A DNA stretch of 27,064 nt from CADEFF01 sp964569315. GTDB taxonomy: Bacteria > Pseudomonadota > Alphaproteobacteria > Dongiales > Dongiaceae. The stretch lies in the NCBI GenBank assembly GCA_964569315.1, contig CAZMUZ010000046.1, forward strand, positions 1 through 27,064. Direction: 5' to 3'. The position numbers and the translations under genes are program-made. Positions 1 to 7,174 of this stretch are shown piece by piece. Positions within the stretch are counted from its first letter, which is position 1, and every line of letters begins with the position of its first letter. Below the pieces are notes generated by a model that ran no database searches, was not told the DNA's origin, and saw only the letters and a program-made list of their open reading frames with translations.

Positions 1-77
1 CCACCGGCGGCGAGGGCCTCCAGGAGCTCGCCCTCGAAGCGATCCGCAAGCTTCAGCGGGAAACGCAACCCGTCTGA
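1..77 (+). CDS. C-terminal tail of an unidentified protein (partial)
   Basis: An open frame enters from the left edge and stops at TGA 75-77. The 24 or so visible residues (GGEGLQELALEAIRKLQ within them) look like the amphipathic helix that ends many soluble enzymes. Too little is present to name a family. It lies on the same strand as the buf operon, but 184 bases separate it from bufA, so co-transcription is not implied. Confidence 0.5.
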   Translation, partial: TGGEGLQELALEAIRKLQRETQPV

Positions 78-261
78 CGGCAAGGCCCCCGCCGGCATAG
101 GGCGCCTCGCCCGGGCTCTTCCGGGCTTTCCAGCCTCTCGCTGCGCCGCGCCGTCACGCGGGCTCACTTCGGCGTGAAGAATCCGTGGACTCCTTAAACC
201 CGGGCGCGGCCTATGCTATCTCCTCGGCTGTTCAGGCGTTTCGATGCCCAGGAGAGGACTC
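78..261 (+). other. Intergenic region before the buf operon
   Basis: There is no gene in this stretch. A short GC stem (109-114 pairing with 121-126, followed by TTT) could be a weak terminator for the gene at the left edge. The ribosome binding site for bufA is GGAGAGG at 251-257. I looked for, but could not place with confidence, an extracytoplasmic-sigma-factor promoter of the kind that drives buf operons in Caulobacter. Confidence 0.35.
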
Positions 262-507
262 ATGAAACCGTCCCTGATCGCCACGGCGGTCGCCGCCGCG
301 CTTTCGGTCGGCGCCATCGCGGCCGCGTCGGCTGCCGAGAACGAGAAATGCTACGGCATTGCCGCGGCCGGCAAGAATGACTGCCAGACCTCGACCAATG
401 CCTGCGCCGGCACGGCCACGGCGGACAACCAGCCCGATGCCTGGATCTATGTCCCGACGGGCACTTGCGTGAAGATCGCCGGCGGCAGTTTGCAGCCGAA
501 AGCCTGA
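262..507 (+). CDS. bufA: Bufferin precursor peptide BufA1 (DUF2282)
   Basis: The protein has 81 residues. A Sec-type signal peptide (residues 1 to about 24, ending ASA) is followed by a mature region with exactly four cysteines, C30, C41, C48 and C69. Their context (EKCYG, AGKNDC, ACAGT, GTCVKIAGGSL) is the DUF2282 signature. In the characterised family the peptide is modified by an MNIO enzyme: central cysteines become thiooxazole-type heterocycles and the product, exported to the periplasm, sequesters copper. That role is known for the family and inferred here. An upstream in-frame ATG at 244 was set aside because the ATG at 262 has a clear ribosome site (GGAGAGG, 251-257) and puts the signal peptide at the N-terminus. 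It is the first gene of a four-gene operon with bufB, bufC and bufD. Confidence 0.92.
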   Translation: MKPSLIATAVAAALSVGAIAAASAAENEKCYGIAAAGKNDCQTSTNACAGTATADNQPDAWIYVPTGTCVKIAGGSLQPKA

Positions 508-525
508 GCCCGCGGACGGCATCCC

Positions 526-1410
526 CTGTCCGGCGCCGCACCCGATAGGCTCGTCGCAACGCGCCCCATTTCCGGCAAGACCGGGATCGGGCTGCGCTTC
601 CCGCATCACGACGCCCTGCTCGCCGCGCCGGCATCGGTCGGCTGGCTCGAGATCCATCCGGAGAACTATTTCGGCGGCGGGCGGCCGCGCCATTGCCTGG
701 AACGGCTTTCCGAGCGCTACCCGCTGAGTTTCCACGGCGTTGGGCTTTCGCTCGGCAGCGCGGAAGGCCCGGACAGCGCGCACCTCGAGAAGCTTCGGGA
801 GCTGATCGACCGTTTCCAGCCGACACTCGTTTCCGAACATGTCGCATGGACCGCGCAGGGCGGCATTCATCTGAACGACCTGCTGCCTTTGCCCTACACG
901 GGCGAAGCGCTCGAGACGCTCGTCGCCAATATCGACCGCACGCAGGGCGTTCTCGGCCGGCAGATCCTCATCGAAAACCCGTCGAGCTATCTGAGCTTCG
1001 CCCGCTCCGAGATGCCGGAATGGGATTTCGTCGCAGCGGCCGTGGCGAGAAGCGGCTGCGGCCTGCTGCTCGATCTCAACAACCTCTATGTCAGCGCCCG
1101 CAATCTCGGGTTCGATCCCGAAACCTATCTGGCGGCGATGCCGGGCGATGCGATCGGCGAAATCCACCTGGCGGGTCACGCCGTCCGACGCATCGAGACC
1201 GTGGAGCTTCGCATCGACGATCACGGCTCCGCCGTCGATGAATCCGTCTGGTCGCTCTACCGGCAGCTCGTCCGGCGCGTCGGCCCGCGCCCCACCCTGA
1301 TCGAATGGGACAGCCGCATCCCACCGCTCGCCATGCTGGTCGGGGAAGCCGCCAAGGCCGACGCGATCCTCGCCGAGCTCGCCGCGGAGGCGCGTCATGC
1401 GGCTCAATGA
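526..1410 (+). CDS. bufB: MNIO-family peptide-modifying oxidase BufB (DUF692)
   Basis: This is a DUF692/MNIO multinuclear non-haem iron enzyme that installs heterocycles on cysteines of the BufA peptide. The family's metal and active-site motifs are all visible: FHGVGLSLGS, SEHVAW, HLNDLLPLPY, IENPSSYL, LLDLNNLYVSA, GEIHLAGH, a DDHG segment and LIEWDSRIPPLAML. The conserved protein begins at about GIGLRF (base 583), yet there is no ATG, GTG or TTG between the bufA stop (505-507) and the TTG at 889, which lies far inside the domain. The frame is the same as bufA's. The start given is CTG 526, which follows GGACGG at 514-519; ATT 568 is another possibility. Length from CTG is 294 residues, normal for the family. 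The 3' end overlaps bufC by 14 bases. Function is confident; the start is not. Confidence 0.9.
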   Translation: MSGAAPDRLVATRPISGKTGIGLRFPHHDALLAAPASVGWLEIHPENYFGGGRPRHCLERLSERYPLSFHGVGLSLGSAEGPDSAHLEKLRELIDRFQPTLVSEHVAWTAQGGIHLNDLLPLPYTGEALETLVANIDRTQGVLGRQILIENPSSYLSFARSEMPEWDFVAAAVARSGCGLLLDLNNLYVSARNLGFDPETYLAAMPGDAIGEIHLAGHAVRRIETVELRIDDHGSAVDESVWSLYRQLVRRVGPRPTLIEWDSRIPPLAMLVGEAAKADAILAELAAEARHAAQ

Positions 1411-2173
1411 GCTGCAGGCGGCGATGCGCGCCGGCATCCTCGGCGAGCCGGCCGAGGCGTTGCTTGCTCAAATCGACGGCCATGGCCTCGCGCCGGCGGC
1501 ACGGCTGCAAATCCATCGCAACAACATCCTGACCGGCCTCACCGAAGCGTTGCGCACGAGCTTTCCCGCGGTTGCAAGGCTGGTGGGCGACCGCTTCTTC
1601 GATTTCGCGGCGGACCGGTTCATCCACGGCGCCCCGCCCCGCGACCCCCGCCTCGCCGACTATGGCGCCGAGTTCCCCGCCTTCCTCGCCGGTTTCGAGC
1701 CGGCCCGCATGCTTCCCTACCTGTCCGACGTCGCCCGGCTCGAATGGGCCGTGAACCTGGCCTACAACGCCCCCGATGAAGCGCCGCTCGCGCCCGCAAC
1801 CCTCGTCGATCTCGCGCCCGACGCCTACCCGCGGCTGCGCCTTGGCCTGCATTCGAGCTGCCGGCTGGTGCGATCCCGATTCCCGATCAAGCGCATCTGG
1901 CTCGCCAATCGTCCGGGCGCCGAGCCGCAAGACGCGATCGACCTTGCCGAGGGCGGTGCGGCGCTTCTGGTGATGCGTCGCGAATTCGAAGTCGCCCTCA
2001 TCGAGATCGAGCCTGCGGAGCATGATTTCCTTGCCGCGCTGCAGGCCGGCGAAACGATCGAGCGGGCCTGTACTTTCGCGCTGGAGACGGACGCGGCCTT
2101 CGATCTCGCCGGCCTGCTCGCCCGGCAGTTCGCGCGGGGCAGCTTCGCGCGCGCGATCCTGCCGGCACCTTAG
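1397..2173 (+). CDS. bufC: BufC, MNIO partner protein (DUF2063)
   Basis: The protein has 258 residues. The N-terminal half (about residues 4-95) is the DUF2063 helical domain, with RLQIHRNNILTGLTEALRTS, FPAVARLVGDRFFDFAA and MLPYLSDVARLEWA; the C-terminal half is a less conserved alpha/beta region. In MNIO systems this type of protein binds the precursor leader and presents it to the enzyme, in the manner of a recognition element. Its start overlaps the end of bufB by 14 bases, which indicates translational coupling and equimolar production. bufD follows after 8 bases. It is probably cytoplasmic, since no signal peptide or membrane segment is visible. Confidence 0.9.
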   Translation: MRLNELQAAMRAGILGEPAEALLAQIDGHGLAPAARLQIHRNNILTGLTEALRTSFPAVARLVGDRFFDFAADRFIHGAPPRDPRLADYGAEFPAFLAGFEPARMLPYLSDVARLEWAVNLAYNAPDEAPLAPATLVDLAPDAYPRLRLGLHSSCRLVRSRFPIKRIWLANRPGAEPQDAIDLAEGGAALLVMRREFEVALIEIEPAEHDFLAALQAGETIERACTFALETDAAFDLAGLLARQFARGSFARAILPAP

Positions 2174-2181
2174 AACCGCTT

Positions 2182-2646
2182 ATGCCAAGGCTCGGCGAGA
2201 GCGCGTTTCGACCTGCGGCGTCGATCCTGGCGCGGCTCGACCGGATACCCCTTTGGCTCCCTGAGCTCCTGTTCCGGGTCGCACTCGCCCTCGTTTTCTG
2301 GCGTTCCGCCCGGGCGAAGCTCGCGAGCTGGGACATGACGCTGGCTCTTTTCGCCGACGAGTATCGCGTGCCGCTGCTTCCGCCGGAACTCGCCGCCTGG
2401 CTCGCGACTGGCGTCGAGATCGCCGCGTCCATGGCCCTCGTCCTCGGGCTCGGAACGCGCATCGCCGCCCTTGCGCTGCTGATCATGACGCTCGTCATCC
2501 AGCTTTTCGTCTATCCCCAGAGCTATGGCGTCCACCTGCTTTGGGCAGGTCCGTTGATCTATCTGATCCTCCGCGGACCGGGGCTGCTCTCGGTCGATCG
2601 CCTGATCCGCCGTCGCTGCCATCCGCCTCCGCCGGCGCAGGGGTGA
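2182..2646 (+). CDS. bufD: DoxX-family membrane protein BufD
   Basis: The protein has 154 residues with about four hydrophobic segments. It opens with the DoxX-type stretch LLFRVALALVFWRSARAKLA, then ALFADEYRVPLLPPELAAWLATGVEIAASMALVLGLGTR and two further hydrophobic spans. A DoxX protein is the usual last member of buf-type operons; an electron-transfer or redox role in the membrane has been suggested for the family but is not proven. It starts 8 bases after bufC. No strong ribosome site precedes the ATG, so translation may be coupled to bufC. A 10-base inverted repeat (2656-2665 with 2702-2711) lies just downstream. Confidence 0.87.
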   Translation: MPRLGESAFRPAASILARLDRIPLWLPELLFRVALALVFWRSARAKLASWDMTLALFADEYRVPLLPPELAAWLATGVEIAASMALVLGLGTRIAALALLIMTLVIQLFVYPQSYGVHLLWAGPLIYLILRGPGLLSVDRLIRRRCHPPPPAQG

Positions 2647-2724
2647 CGCGGCGCGGCGCCGCGGCTAGACTGCGGCCCTCGCCGACTCGCCGAACGTTCG
2701 GGCCGCGGCGCGACAGCGGAACTC

Positions 2725-3456
2725 ATGCGCTTTTCCATCGTCATCCCCGCCCATAACGAGGCCGAGAACCTTCCGGCGCTCGTCGCCGAGGCACTCGCCG
2801 CGACCGCGGGACACCCGCCGGCGGCGATCGTTCTCGTGGACGATGGCAGCAGCGATGCGACCGCGGACTGCCTCGCCCCGCAGATCTCGGCCGGTGCGCC
2901 CATCCGCATCCTGCGGCATGACCGTCGGCGCGGCCTCAGCGCCGCGATCCTTACGGGCGTCCGCGGCGCCGAGACACCCTGGATCGTCACCATGGATGGC
3001 GACGGCGAGAACGACCCGGCCGACATCCCGGCCCTGCTGCGGCGGCGCGACGAGGAGACCCCGCAACCGGCGCTGGTCGGTGGCTTACGCCGGCGTCGCC
3101 GCGCAAGCTGGTCGAAACGGGCGGCGTCGCGCTTCGCCAACCGCCTCCGCGGCTGGCTGCTGCGCGACGGCTGCCCCGATACCGGCTGCGGCCTAAAGCT
3201 CTTCCGCCGCGACGCCTTCCTCGCGCTCCCGAGCTTCGACGGCATGCATCGCTTCCTGCCGGCGCTGTTCCGCATGCACGGGCATAAAGTGGCGTATGTC
3301 GAGGTCAACGACCGGATGCGGCGGCACGGCCGATCGCATTTCGGCAATCTCGACCGCGGCTTGCGCGGCGCGGCCGATCTCGTCGGCGTCATGTGGCTCA
3401 CGCGGCGCCGAATGTCGCCGCCCGATACCGACTCAACAAGGGACGAGAGACCATAA
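2725..3456 (+). CDS. GT2 family glycosyltransferase (Dpm1/ArnC-like)
   Basis: The protein has 243 residues and a classical GT-A fold N-terminus: FSIVIPAHNEAENLPALV, then VDDGSSDAT near residue 40 and the metal-binding TMDGDGENDP near residue 90. Further on, DTGCGLKLFRRDAF and a C-terminal HGRSHFGNLDRGL match polyprenyl-phosphate glycosyltransferases of the dolichol-phosphate-mannose synthase type. It lacks the two C-terminal membrane helices of ArnC, so it probably works at the membrane surface. The expected reaction is transfer of a sugar from a nucleotide donor to undecaprenyl phosphate, supplying the lipid-linked donor for the ArnT-like protein two genes downstream. Its stop codon overlaps the next start (TAATG). 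Confidence 0.85.
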   Translation: MRFSIVIPAHNEAENLPALVAEALAATAGHPPAAIVLVDDGSSDATADCLAPQISAGAPIRILRHDRRRGLSAAILTGVRGAETPWIVTMDGDGENDPADIPALLRRRDEETPQPALVGGLRRRRRASWSKRAASRFANRLRGWLLRDGCPDTGCGLKLFRRDAFLALPSFDGMHRFLPALFRMHGHKVAYVEVNDRMRRHGRSHFGNLDRGLRGAADLVGVMWLTRRRMSPPDTDSTRDERP

Positions 3457-3740
3457 TGGATACGGAACAGATCTGGATGGGGATCGGGTTTCTCGGTCAG
3501 GCCTTCTTCTCGGCGCGCTTTATCGTGCAGTGGCTCGCGAGCGAGCGCGTCGGCCGAAGCATCATTCCGGAGCTCTTCTGGTACTGCAGCATCGGCGGCG
3601 GCGTGACGCTCCTTTGCTACGCGATCTCGCGCGCGGACCCGGTCTTCATCGTCGGCCAGGCGGGCGGACTTTTCATTTACGCCCGCAATATCTACATGAT
3701 CTGGCGCGAACGGCGTCGAAACACCGCTCTCCCGCAATGA
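3456..3740 (+). CDS. Small membrane protein with lipid-A biosynthesis N-terminal (LAB_N) domain
   Basis: The protein has 94 residues and three hydrophobic spans. The LAB_N signature is plain: GQAFFSARFIVQWLASE, SIIPELFWYCSIGGG, YAISRADPVFIVGQ and GLFIYARNIYMIW. This domain occurs either alone or fused to lipid-A-disaccharide synthase, and stand-alone copies habitually sit between a GT2 and an ArnT-like gene. Its biochemical role is not established; a small flippase-like or accessory role in moving the lipid-linked sugar is possible. The start at 3456 was chosen because it overlaps the GT2 stop by one base and has GGACGAGAG at 3441-3449 in front. A longer in-frame start lies inside the GT2 gene and is not needed. 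Confidence 0.88.
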   Translation: MDTEQIWMGIGFLGQAFFSARFIVQWLASERVGRSIIPELFWYCSIGGGVTLLCYAISRADPVFIVGQAGGLFIYARNIYMIWRERRRNTALPQ

Positions 3741-5428
3741 CGGCGACGGCCCTCGAACGGTTGCCCCGGGGGCCGGCGCGTTTTCTCCTCGCGGCACTGT
3801 TCGCCCTTGCGGTCTGGCTGCCCGGTTTCGCGACGCTTCCAGCGATCGACCGCGACGAATCCCGCTTCGCCCAGGCGACGAAGCAGATGCTGGAGACCGG
3901 CGACTTCATCGACATCCGGTTCCAGGCCGAGCCGCGCTACAAGAAGCCGATCGGCATCTACTGGCTGCAGGCGGCCGCGGTGTCGCTCGCCGGCGAGACG
4001 GCGCGCGGCACGATCTGGCCCTACCGCCTCCCGTCGCTTCTCGGCGGGCTGGTAGCGATCCTCTTCCTGGTGGCGCTCGGCGACCGGCTCTTCGGCGCGC
4101 CCGTCGGGCTCGTCGCCGGTCTGCTGATGGCGGCGGTGCCGCTGACCGGCATCGAGGTCCGCATGGCGACCACCGATGCGGTGCTCCTCGCCTGCTGCCT
4201 CGCCGCGCAATGGGCGCTTGCCGGCATCTATCTGCGCCGGGACGCCCTGCGCGGCATCGGCCAGCCCTGGCACGACCGGTGGGGCGAGCCGCTGCTGTTC
4301 TGGATCGCGATCGGCGCCGGCATCCTCGTCAAGGGACCGATCGTCCTGCTCGTGGTCGGCGGCACGATCCTCGGCCTCGCGATCATCGAGCGGCGCGGGG
4401 CCTGGCTGCTCGATCTGCGCCCCGTGGCGGGCCTCGCGATCCTCCTTGCGCTGGTGCTCCCCTGGTTCCTCGCGATCATGCAGGCAAGCGGCGGCGCCTT
4501 CGCCGACAAGGCGCTCGGCCACGATTTCCTCGGCAAGCTGATCGGCATCCAGGAATCCCATTTCGGCCCGCCCGGCACCTACTTGCTGGCCTTTTGCCTC
4601 ACCTTCTGGCCGGCGACCCTGGTTGTGGCCTTCGCGGCGCCCGCGCTCTGGCGGGCCCGAGGGGACGATCCCGTGCGATTCTGCCTCGCCTGGATCATTC
4701 CAGCCTGGATCGCCTTTGAGCTCGCCCTCACCAAGCTGCCGCATTACGTGCTGCCGCTCTATCCGGCGATCGCGATCCTGACGGCGCAGGCGCTGACCCG
4801 GCTGTCCCGGTTCGTCGCGCGGCCGCAGGAGACCCGCCATCGCGCCCTGCGCAACGCGGCGCTCGCCGGATGGTTCGTCATCGGGCTCGCGCTCGGCAGC
4901 ATCGGCCTGCTGCTTCCCCGGTTCCTTGGCGCCCCCATCCCGGATCTGGCCTGGGCGATACCGATCCTGCTGACGATCCCGCTCGGGCTCGCCCTGCTCG
5001 CCTTCCAGCGAGCGCAGCCCGCGGCGCTTCTCGCGAGCCTCCTTGCCGCGGCGTCCCTCGTCGCCGTTCCGCTGCATGGCTGGATCCTGCCGCAGCTCGA
5101 CAAGATCTGGCTCACCCGCGCCATTGCCGCCGCCGTCGAGTCCCATCGCCGCTGCCCCGACACGGCCCTTCTCGCCGCGGGCTACCATGAGCCGAGCCTC
5201 GTCTTCACCCTCGGCACCGGAACGGCGCTGGTCGCACCCACGGAGGCCGCGACCCGGCTATCGAGCGATCCCCGGTGCAGCCTGGCGCTGATCGGCGCCG
5301 CGGAGGCCGGTTCCTTCCAGGCACGCCTGGTCGAGCTCGGCCGGGGCGCGCATGCCCTCGCCACCATCGACGGATTCAACTATTCGAATGGGGATGCGGA
5401 GCACCTCACGCTTTTCCAGGCGGATTGA
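3737..5428 (+). CDS. ArnT-like GT83 glycosyltransferase
   Basis: The protein has 563 residues with a dozen or so hydrophobic segments. The N-terminal ATLPAIDRDESRFAQATKQM carries the acidic pair expected in the first periplasmic loop of PMT/ArnT transferases, followed by a loop rich in lysine and arginine (EPRYKKPIGIYWLQ) and GILVKGPIVLLVVGG. ArnT moves a sugar from undecaprenyl phosphate to lipid A on the periplasmic side. Here the sugar and acceptor are unknown; galacturonic acid or aminoarabinose on lipid A are the known precedents. The first ATG after the LAB_N gene (3737, overlapping its stop) starts directly before the first membrane helix. A much longer open frame upstream runs through the two preceding genes and is not real. 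Confidence 0.88.
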   Translation: MTATALERLPRGPARFLLAALFALAVWLPGFATLPAIDRDESRFAQATKQMLETGDFIDIRFQAEPRYKKPIGIYWLQAAAVSLAGETARGTIWPYRLPSLLGGLVAILFLVALGDRLFGAPVGLVAGLLMAAVPLTGIEVRMATTDAVLLACCLAAQWALAGIYLRRDALRGIGQPWHDRWGEPLLFWIAIGAGILVKGPIVLLVVGGTILGLAIIERRGAWLLDLRPVAGLAILLALVLPWFLAIMQASGGAFADKALGHDFLGKLIGIQESHFGPPGTYLLAFCLTFWPATLVVAFAAPALWRARGDDPVRFCLAWIIPAWIAFELALTKLPHYVLPLYPAIAILTAQALTRLSRFVARPQETRHRALRNAALAGWFVIGLALGSIGLLLPRFLGAPIPDLAWAIPILLTIPLGLALLAFQRAQPAALLASLLAAASLVAVPLHGWILPQLDKIWLTRAIAAAVESHRRCPDTALLAAGYHEPSLVFTLGTGTALVAPTEAATRLSSDPRCSLALIGAAEAGSFQARLVELGRGAHALATIDGFNYSNGDAEHLTLFQAD

Positions 5429-6125
5429 CGCGCAGCGCCCGCCGCTGACCGACGGGACGAGCCTCGCCGCGCTCGCGCTCGCCCTGCTTTCGATCCCGCC
5501 GCTTTGGTATTTCGCGGACCCCTGGATCGCCGAGGCGATGACGCGGCTCGACCCGTCGGTGACCCGTTTTTTCCAGTCCATCACGTTTCTCGGCAAGTCG
5601 GCCGGGTATCTGGTCGGAAGCGCCCTGCTCGCGCTGGGATTCCTGCTCTGGGCGCGCCGGCCGGGGATCGCCGTCCGCGACCGCTATCGCGCGATCTGGC
5701 GCGGCGAGGCGGCGCTCTATGTGCTGAGCGTGGTGGCCATCGCGGGGATCGTCATCAACATCATCAAGCCCCTGGTCGGACGGATGCGGCCGGTGAAGCT
5801 GCTTTCCGAAGGACAGTACGGCATCGAGCCGGGAAGCTTCGACTACGCCCTGCGCAGCTTCCCCTCCGGCCATGCCACGACCGTCTTCGCGCTCGCCTTC
5901 GCGCTCGGCGCCCTCTGGCCGCGCTTTCGCTGGCCGTTCGCGCTGCTGGCGCTACCCATCGCGGCGAGCCGCGTGGCGATCACGGCGCATTTCATGGCGG
6001 ATGTGGTGGCGGGGGCGCTGGTCGGCATCGTGACCGGGCTGGTGCTGCGCCGGATCTTCGCGCGCTACCGGATCGCCTTCCGGGCCGAGGGCAAGGGCTA
6101 TCGCCTGCCGGCCTATGCCGGCTGA
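5394..6125 (+). CDS. PAP2-family membrane phosphatase
   Basis: This is a PAP2/acid-phosphatase-superfamily membrane protein of about 243 residues with all three catalytic motifs: KPLVGRMRP, then SFPSGHATT and SRVAITAHFMADVVAG. It has around six hydrophobic segments. Substrates of close relatives are undecaprenyl pyrophosphate or the 1- or 4'-phosphate of lipid A (LpxE/LpxF). Given the preceding three genes, removal of a lipid A phosphate or recycling of the spent carrier are both reasonable, and the sequence does not decide. The gene overlaps the end of the ArnT-like gene by 35 bases if ATG 5394 is used; ATG 5388 is nearly equivalent. It closes the operon, since the next gene is on the other strand. 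Confidence 0.88.
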   Translation: MRSTSRFSRRIDAQRPPLTDGTSLAALALALLSIPPLWYFADPWIAEAMTRLDPSVTRFFQSITFLGKSAGYLVGSALLALGFLLWARRPGIAVRDRYRAIWRGEAALYVLSVVAIAGIVINIIKPLVGRMRPVKLLSEGQYGIEPGSFDYALRSFPSGHATTVFALAFALGALWPRFRWPFALLALPIAASRVAITAHFMADVVAGALVGIVTGLVLRRIFARYRIAFRAEGKGYRLPAYAG

Positions 6126-6131
6126 GCCGGC

Positions 6132-6332
6132 TCAGAAGTCCAGGATCGCGCTCGCGAAGAGCAGCAGGACCAGCAGGACCGCCAGAGCGCCGGCGGCGCC
6201 CAGCGCGAGGAGCAGCCCGTGCTGCAGGCGGGAGCGCTGCACCGGGAGAGGCTGGGGCAGAAAACCGCGTGCGGCATCGCAGCGACGGGTGAGTTCGGCC
6301 ATTTCCATGGTCATCGATCTTGCGGCAATCAT
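6132..6332 (-). CDS. Small single-span membrane protein, unknown function
   Basis: The protein has 66 residues. A polar N-terminal half (ELTRRCDAARGFLPQPLPVQ) is followed by one C-terminal hydrophobic helix (LLLALGAAGALAVLLVLLLF), so it looks like a tail-anchored inner-membrane protein. The ATG at 6332 has GGAG six bases upstream on its strand, which supports both the gene and this start. It converges on the PAP2 gene with only 6 bases between stops. I do not recognise a family. Confidence 0.6.
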   Translation of the reverse strand: MIAARSMTMEMAELTRRCDAARGFLPQPLPVQRSRLQHGLLLALGAAGALAVLLVLLLFASAILDF

Positions 6333-6567
6333 GTTTCGCTCCAGCCCTCGCCGCCCTGCATGAGCGCATCGGTGGGGCCGGAGCGAGAATGCTACCCGGT
6401 CATGGTTTCAATTCGCTGAACGGGTGATGGCTTCGTGACGACGCCGGGGCTTTTCCGTGGCGGGTCCGACGGCGGCGGAAACGGCCGGCGCCAAGGCCGC
6501 CCGCGGGAAGCGGATTAATGGCTTCCTAAAATCGCCCCGCGGCGGCGGTCGGCGGCCGCGCGGCGCC

Positions 6568-7134
6568 TTAGCGGATGCCGATCCCCGAGGCGGCGAGCGC
6601 GATGGCTTCCTCGAGGTCGGCCGCCTTCCCAGGATTGCCCAGGAGCACGTAGTACCAGGTGCCGCCGTCGCTGCTGGCGCCGTAGATGACGGCGGCGTCG
6701 CGCTGCTCGCCGATGATCGAGAGCCGCAGCCTGATCACCTTCGCGTCGGCCCCGCTGCCCACCTTCACCGGTGTCGGGCTGGACTGCCCGAGGATCTGGT
6801 AGTTCTGGCCCTGAAGCTGCTGGCCGTTGGTGGCGAAATATTGCAGGGCGATCGGCATCTCGCCCTTCTTCACCCACTGCTCGGGCGAGGCGAAGCCCGG
6901 ATCGGCCGCGGTCGCCACCACGATCATGTAGGCGACCTGCTGCTTGTCGGTGACTTCGGAGATGAGGCCGCTCGACGCATCGAAGTTCTGCGTCAGGACC
7001 TGCCACCGCTCCGGCAACGTCAAGGTGAAGCCGAGGCCCGCCGAGGCCGCGTCCACGGTCTCGGCGGCAGCGGCCCCGAGGCTTCCCGCAAGAAGCATCG
7101 AAGCCGCCAGAACCGAGCGCAGAAACCTGTTCAT
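6568..7134 (-). CDS. Exported protein of unknown function
   Basis: The protein has about 188 residues. It begins MNRFLRSVLAASMLLAGSLG and continues into an alanine-rich cleavage region (AAAAE), a good Sec signal peptide. The mature part is a soluble alpha/beta sequence (GFTLTLPERWQVLTQNF, AYMIVVATAADPGFASPEQW, GGTWYYVLLGNPG) recalling small periplasmic proteins that follow membrane or stress genes, but I cannot assign a family. An in-frame ATG at 7158 lies 8 codons upstream; 7134 was preferred because CGGAG sits seven bases before it and the signal peptide then starts at residue 1. It follows the M24 peptidase on the same strand with a 40-base gap. Confidence 0.75.
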   Translation of the reverse strand: MNRFLRSVLAASMLLAGSLGAAAAETVDAASAGLGFTLTLPERWQVLTQNFDASSGLISEVTDKQQVAYMIVVATAADPGFASPEQWVKKGEMPIALQYFATNGQQLQGQNYQILGQSSPTPVKVGSGADAKVIRLRLSIIGEQRDAAVIYGASSDGGTWYYVLLGNPGKAADLEEAIALAASGIGIR

Positions 7135-7174
7135 GGGCCGACTCCGGCGGTTCGACAAGGGCGCGTCTCCGGCT

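Noticed and set aside
2656..2711. 10-base inverted repeat between bufD and the GT2 gene
   Set aside because: The loop is 36 bases and the arms are pure GC, which is expected by chance at this composition; no T-run follows.
3692..5188. 498-codon - strand open frame opposite the ArnT-like gene
   Set aside because: The product is charged and low in hydrophobic residues with no family features; it is caused by high GC at third codon positions of the real gene.
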